From Bugulina stolonifera (lineage: Eukaryota > Bryozoa > Gymnolaemata > Cheilostomatida > Bugulidae): a DNA stretch of 64,000 nt. The notes beneath the pieces were generated by a model. The model was given only the letters and a program-made list of their open reading frames with translations, searched no databases and had not been told where the DNA came from. The number at the start of each line of letters is the position of its first letter. Positions within the stretch are counted from its first letter, which is position 1. Shown piece after piece: positions 50,301 through 59,300 of this stretch. Both the position numbers and the translations under genes were made by a program. The DNA is taken from assembly GCA_935421135.1 (NCBI GenBank), contig OW285190.1, positions 1,364,001 through 1,428,000 of the forward strand, written 5' to 3'.

Positions 50301-53300
50301 CTACATTGCATACTACATTACATACTACATTACATACTACATTACATACTACATTACATACTACATTACATACTACATTACATACTACATTACATACTAC
50401 ATTACATACTACATTACATACTACATTGCATACTACATTGCATACTACATTGCATACTACATTGCATACTACATTGCATACTACATTACATACTACATTA
50501 CATACTACATTACATACTACATTACATACTACATTACACACTACATTACACACTACATTACACACTACATTACATACTACATTACATACTACATTACATA
50601 CTACATTACATACTACATTACATACTACATTACATACTACATTACACACTACATTACACACTACATTACACACTACATTACACACTACATTACACACTAC
50701 ATTATACACTACATTACACACTACATTACACACTACATTACACACTACATTACACACTACATTACACACTACATTACACACTGCATTGCACACTACATTG
50801 CATACTACATTACATACTACATTACATACTACATTACATACTACATTACATACTACATTACATACTACATTACATACTACATTGCATACTACATTGCATA
50901 CTACATTGCATACTACATTGCATACTACATTGCATACTACATTGCATACTACATTGCATACTACATTGCATACTACATTGCATACTACATTGCATACTAC
51001 ATTGCATACTACATTGCATACTACATTGCATACTACATTGCATACTACATTGCATACTACATTGCATACTACATTGCATACTACATTGCATACAACATTG
51101 CATACTACATTGCATACTACATTACATACTACATTACATACTACATTACATACTACATTACATACTACATTACATACTACATTACATACTACATTGCATA
51201 CTACATTGCATACTACATTGCATACTACATTGCATACTACATTGCATACTACATTGCATACTACATTACATACTACATTACATACTACATTACATACTAC
51301 ATTACATACTACATTACACACTACATTACACACTACATTACACACTACATTACACACTACATTACACACTACATTACACACTACAATACACACTACATTA
51401 CACACTACATTACACACTACATTACACACTACATTACACACTACATTACACACTACATTACACACTACATTACACACTACATTACACACTACATTACACA
51501 CTACATTACACACTACATTACACACTACATTACACACTACATTACACACTACATTACATACTACATTACACACTACATTACACACTACATTACACACTAC
51601 ATTACACACTACATTACACACTACATTACACACTACATTACACACTACATTACACACTACATTACACACTACATTACACACTACATTACACACTACATTA
51701 CACACTACATTACACACTACATTACACACTACATTGCACACTACATTGCACACTACATTGCACACTACATTGCACACTACATTGCACACTACATTGCATA
51801 CTACATTGCATACTACATTGCATACTACATTACATACTACATTACATACTACATTACATACTACATTACATACTACATTACACACTACATTACACACTAC
51901 ATTACACACTACATTACACACTACATTACACACTACATTACATACTACATTACATACTACATTACATACTACATTACATACTACATTACATATTACATTA
52001 CATACTACATTACATACTATATTACATACTACATTACATACTACATTACATACTACATTACATACTACATTACATACTACATTACATACTACATTACATA
52101 CTACATTACATACTACATTACATACTACATTACATACTACATTACATACTACATTGCATACTACATTGCATACTACATTGCATACTACATTGCATACTAC
52201 ATTGCATACTACATTGCATACTACATTACATACTACATTACATACTACATTACATACTACATTACATACTACATTACATACTACATTACATACTACATTG
52301 CATACTACATTGCATACTACATTGCATACTACATTGCATACTACATTGCATACTACATTGCATACTACATTACATACTACATTACATACTACATTACATA
52401 CTACATTACATACTACATTACATACTACATTACATACTACATTACATACTACATTACACACTACATTACACACTACATTACACACTACATTACACACTAC
52501 ATTACACACTACATTACACACTACATTACATACTACATTACATACTACATTACATACTACATTACATACTACATTACACACTACAATACACATTACATTA
52601 CATACTACATTACATACTACATTACATACTACATTACATACTACATTACATACTACATTACATACTAAATTACATACTACATTACATACTACATTACATA
52701 CTACATTACATACTACATTACATACTACATTACATACTACATTACATACTACATTACATACTACATTACATACTACATTACATACTACATTACACACTAC
52801 ATTACACACTACATTACATACTACATTGCATACTACATTGCATACTACATTACATACTACATTGCATACTACATTGCATACTACATTACATACTACATTA
52901 CATACTACATTACATACTACATTACATACTACATTACATACTACATTACATACTACATTACATACTACATTACATACTACATTACATACTACATTGCATA
53001 CTACATTGCATACTACATTGCATACTACATTGCATACTACATTGCATACTACATTACATACTACATTACATACTACATTACATACTACATTACATACTAC
53101 ATTACACACTACATTACACACTACATTACACACTACATTACATACTACATTACATACTACGTTACATACTACATTACATACTACATTACATACTACATTA
53201 CATACTACATTACACACTACATTACACACTACATTACACACTACATTACACACTACATTACACACTACATTACACACTACATTACACACTACATTACACA

Positions 53301-56300
53301 CTACATTACACACTACATTACACACTACATTACACACTACATTACACACTGCATTACACACTACATTGCATACTACATTACATACTACATTACATACTAC
53401 ATTACATACTACATTACATACTACATTACATACTACATTACATACTACATTGCATACTACATTGCATACTACATTGCATACTACATTGCATACTACATTG
53501 CATACTACATTGCATACTACATTGCATACTACATTGCATACTACATTGCATACTACATTGCATACTACATTGCATACTACATTGCATACTACATTGCATA
53601 CTACATTGCATACTACATTGCATACTACATTGCATACTACATTGCATACTACATTGCATACTACATTGCATACAACATTGCATACTACATTACATACTAC
53701 ATTACATACTACATTACATACTACATTACATACTACATTACATACTACATTACATACTACATTGCATACTACATTGCATACTACATTGCATACTACATTG
53801 CATACTACATTGCATACTACATTGCATACTACATTACATACTACATTACATACTACATTACATACTACATTACATACTACATTACATACTACATTACACA
53901 CTACATTACACACTACATTACACACTACATTACACACTACATTACACACTACAATACACACTACATTACACACTACATTACACACTACATTACACACTAC
54001 ATTACACACTACATTACACACTACATTACACACTACATTACACACTACATTACACACTACATTACACACTACATTACACACTACATTACACACTACATTA
54101 CACACTACATTACATACTACATTACATACTACATTACATACTACATTACATACTACATTACACACTACATTACACACTACATTACACACTACATTACACA
54201 CTACATTACACACTACATTACACACTACATTACACACTACATTACACACTACATTACACACTACATTACACACTACATTACACACTACATTACACACTAC
54301 ATTGCACACTACATTGCACACTACATTGCACACTACATTGCACACTACATTGCACACTACATTGCACACTACATTGCATACTACATTGCATACTACATTA
54401 CATACTACATTACATACTACATTACATACTACATTACATACTACATTACACACTACATTACACACTACATTACACACTACATTACACACTACATTACACA
54501 CTACATTACACACTACATTACACACTACATTACACACTACATTACACACTACATTACACACTACATTACACACTACATTACACACTACATTACACACTAC
54601 ATTACACACTACATTACACACTACATTACACACTACATTACACACTACATTACACACTACATTACACACTACATTACACACTACATTACACACTACATTA
54701 CACACTACATTACACACTACATTACACACTACATTACACACTACATTACACACTACATTACACACTACATTACACACTACATTACACACTACATTACACA
54801 CTACATTACACACTACATTACACACTACATTACACACTACATTACACACTACATTACACACTACATTACACACTACATTACACACTACATTACATACTAC
54901 ATTACATACTACATTACATACTACATTACATACTACATTACATACTACATTACATACTACATTACATACTACATTACATACTACATTACATACTACATTA
55001 CATACTACATTACATACTACATTACATACTACATTACATACTACATTACATACTACATTACATACTACATTACATACTACATTACATACTACATTACATA
55101 CTACATTACATACTACATTACATACTACTTTACATACTACATTACATACTACATTACATACTACATTACATACTACATTACATACTACATTACATACTAC
55201 ATTACATACTACATTACATACTACATTACATACTACATTACATACTACATTACATACTACATTACATACTACATAATGTAAAGCACTGCATTTATTGTCT
55301 CATCTTGCATTTATACAAAAACATTATATATACAATTATATTACTACAATATCTACAATATATATAACTATGTCATGTGAGTGCTAATACGTCCATGATA
55401 GACATTATATACGATATCAAGATGATGAAATGGGAAAGTTTCCCACTCGTAATGAGTTTATATTTCTTCAGGAGGCGGAGCTTCACTCTATAACACCCAA
55501 TCATGGGCCAGTATCAGGCGGAACAGTGGTAACAGTGGTAGGCAAGTACCTGCTGGGATATAACAAACTGAAAATGGTTCACACGAGCCGTCCAGATGAG
55601 CTGGTGGAAAGAAAGGCTGTACCGGGACTGTAAGTTAATAGGGTGGTAGTGAATGGTAGAAGGATGCTGATTGGATGAATACGGATAGCGCTATTTGATA
55701 TGCTGTAGTCTCTCATAGAACTGTACAAGCAGTCCACCCACCAGTGTTGTTAGCTGTGATGTTATGATACGTATTTACAAATGTCAGAATGAAGTTCTGT
55801 GTCCAGAGTTTAATATGCAAAAAGTCTGGAGAGTTTTCAAAGGTGAAGGACTATTTGACATTTTTTAAGAAAGTCAACTAAATTAAATTTCGGCCAGTTT
55901 GAAAGTGGACGGTCCTGCTCTGGCCAGTATATATACATGTAATTACAGGCAATACATCTAGGGAGAACTAAGGTATTCAACCAAATAAAATGAAATATAG
56001 CGCATAGTGCTGACTCGGATATGGTTGTCACTAATTATTAGTCTCAATTGTTAGTAGCTCATTCTATGGAAAACCAGGGTTGGGACTAGTGAGGTGTAAT
56101 CAATGTGAACTTGTGTCTGACTTTGTGCCACGGTGAATAGGTCAGTAGTGCTGACCACAGTGAATAGGTCAGTAGTGCTGACCACAGTGAGTAGGTCAGT
56201 AGTGCTGGGCACAGTGAATAGGTCAGTAGTGCTGGGCACAGTGGATAGGTCAGTAGTGCTGGGCACAGTGAATAGGTCAGTAGTGCTGACCACAGTGGAT

Positions 56301-59300
56301 AGGTCAGTAGTGCTGGGAACAGTGAATAGGTCAGTAGTGCTGGGCACAGTGAATAGGTCAGTAGTGCTGACCACAGTGGATAGGTCAGTAGTGCTGACCA
56401 CAGTGAATAGGTCAGTAGTGCTGGGCACAGTGAATAGGTCAGTAGTGTTGACCACAGTGAATAGGTCAGTAGTGCTGACCATAGTGGGTAGTTCAGTAGT
56501 GCTGACCACAGTGAATAGGTCAGTAGTGTATATAGCAATATGCAATGTAATGTACATGTAGTAGTATGCAATGTAATATAGTAATATACAATGTAAATTT
56601 TTCTTTCAAATCCAACGGTATTTCCATTGGCCACGCATTCAGCCTGTGTGTACATGTATACCCTAAAAGCAGAAACTTTTAGCGGAAGTAAGTTTCGCGA
56701 GTTTGCTAATCCTGGAGCATTTTTCGTTAGAAATATTTAACGAGTTTGGCCTATTACGAAATTTGTGTAAGTCCCAAAATTAATGTTTAAGCATATTTCA
56801 GCATTAGAAACAAGCTAAGCTAAGCTGTATGTTTACTCAGATTTAAACCTCATTTACATAGCTGTATGTATGGTCTGTTTAAACCAGTAATTATTTAAAT
56901 CATTTTGAAAGCAGAATTTGATAGCGATGGAAACTATTTGCGAGTTTGTCTCGCGAAACTCGCAAAAAGTACCTGCTTTTAGGGTATTGTGAATAATGCA
57001 AAGTTGTTCTTCTCTTCTGATTCCAACAATTGACATATCTCTTTTGGGGCTAGTAGTGATGGATGTTGTGTCTTGGTATGTGTGTTTGTTGTTCCCAGAC
57101 GTTAATCAACATCCTGCACTGAAATTTTTCTATCATTGTAGAATCACAGGTGACGGGCTGGAGAGGATTACATTTGTAACTCCAATGTCAAAGAGTAGCG
57201 ATAACCAGTTTGATATACGACTAGTTGGCCGAGAGATGGATTCTAATCCTAGCCTGGTGTTTAGCTACAAATCCAACCCTATAGTTGATTCTGTGTTACC
57301 CAGAAATCTCAACAATATGTAAGTGGTTTATGGGATAGCAGAAGACAATATGCAAAAATAGTAGTAGTTTGCTATGAGATTACTGCACTGTACTATCAAG
57401 GAGTAAGAAAAGAAGGAGGCTCGTCTATGAAAACCTGTATATATGTTACAATGGGTTTCCGGTGTTCAATGTGCGCCTCGGATGATGATGAATATTTTTA
57501 AAAAAGTAAAATTCACACATTAACTAAAATCAAAATATAATCAATGTCACTAATTGGTAATAGCCTAGTGAACAGATTGACTATAAACACACTACTTATG
57601 TCACTGGGATACGAAAGATATAGCCAAGTAAAATCGCCATATTTGAAGAAAATTGCATATCTCGATATAAAATGACACTTTTTGCAAATACCAACATGAT
57701 CAACAAAATAAGCAAAAATAACACTAATAGATTTAAGTTTGCTACAGTGAGTGAGCTTGAATTCCAAATTTAAACTTTGCTCCTTCATAATAAATAAAAC
57801 GTACAAACACTTAAATCGTGGTTGAAATGAGTCAATTTGTGCAACACGCTTCTCAGACATCAGGACTCCATATACTTGGTCTGTTTTATGGCATATAGTT
57901 CAGATACCAGTTCAGTGAATAGGCTAGTTTGTGGGCCCTACAAGATGCCCAAACTAAATGAAAATAGTGCTCAAACTATTGGCTATCTCAATGAACGATT
58001 ATGTTTATCTCTCCATAGAAATGATTTTGATTGGATGCTATAGCTGTGATGTTATAAGTGCCAGAGCCGTGCACATGTGCATTGCTTTTATACCTGTTTA
58101 GCAATGAGGAAGCGCATCACGATTCAACGAAGTTGTCTACTCGCTTAATGCCAGCGACTCAAGTGCTCATATTTTTAAATCGAGGAGCACATCGAACACA
58201 AAATTCTCATGTACGAGCCTCCTTCTCTTCTTACTCCTTGGTACTATCAATACTACATTGTACTATTAATACTCAAGGGGTGGTGAAGCCTACGATTGAG
58301 TAGCTGTATGGTATACTCGTATGTACATGTATATACAATGTACATGATTGTGATGTATATTATACATCATATATACATTGTACTTGTACATGTACTTGTA
58401 CATGTACTTGTACATGGACTTGTACATGTATTATGATTGCACTGATTGTTGTGTAGAGGAGGACTGAAGGTCACAGTGGAGGGAAATAATCTGGACTCGG
58501 CAGCATCACCCGTCCTACTCACACACCTCCATTGTCTCAGCAGTGATAGATACTACGACACCGTTACATCAGTGAGTATGAGACTAACCACATCTACAGT
58601 GACCACAACCACATTGACCACTCCTACACTGACCACACCCACACTGACCACGCTCACACTTACCACACACTGACCACACCCACACAGACCACACCCACGC
58701 TGACCACACTCTCACTGACCACACCCACACTGACCACACTTACACTGACCACACTTACACTGACCAGGCCTATACAAGTCACACATACTAACAGTAGAAA
58801 TATAACCACCTCTTCCACTACATTTGCCACACCCACTTGTCTCCATACCAACACATCTTGGCCCAGTTTAAAAGTAATAACTCTATTATCTCATTGCTAT
58901 TTTGGTCATTTTACACTTATTTGGAGTGAACATTCTATGCTGATGAATTGATATAAATTACAGACTATATTACAGACTGTATTATGATACTGTAGAGTTG
59001 TGAGGGGAACAAGACCTCTCTGAATTGTGTAACTCCAGATCTGAGTGTAGAGCTATACCAGGTGAAGTGCGTGCTCTCGACTAGGTTAAAGAGGATGGCG
59101 AGTGAAAAGGCAGCAGCGGCTCCTACTGAATATAGCGGATTATACGCTGTGCTGGGGCTACAGTTTGATGGCTTTATGAAATACCAGCGTCTTAATATGT
59201 CATCAAAAACCAGGATATTTAAGAATCCAATGATAAAGAACATGACAGCAGCGGAGAGGCTGATAGATGCCAAGGCAGTTATGTTAGAAGTGATAGGAGT

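Noticed and set aside
48742..55367. Open frames of 2047, 2199 and 2008 codons on both strands
   Set aside because: They are the 12-bp satellite read in different frames (4-residue repeats), have no splice or domain support, and lie in intron 11.
56051..56655. 142-189-codon frames over the 27-bp array
   Set aside because: Not joinable in phase to neighbouring receptor exons, and fully explained by a 27-bp repeat within intron 12.
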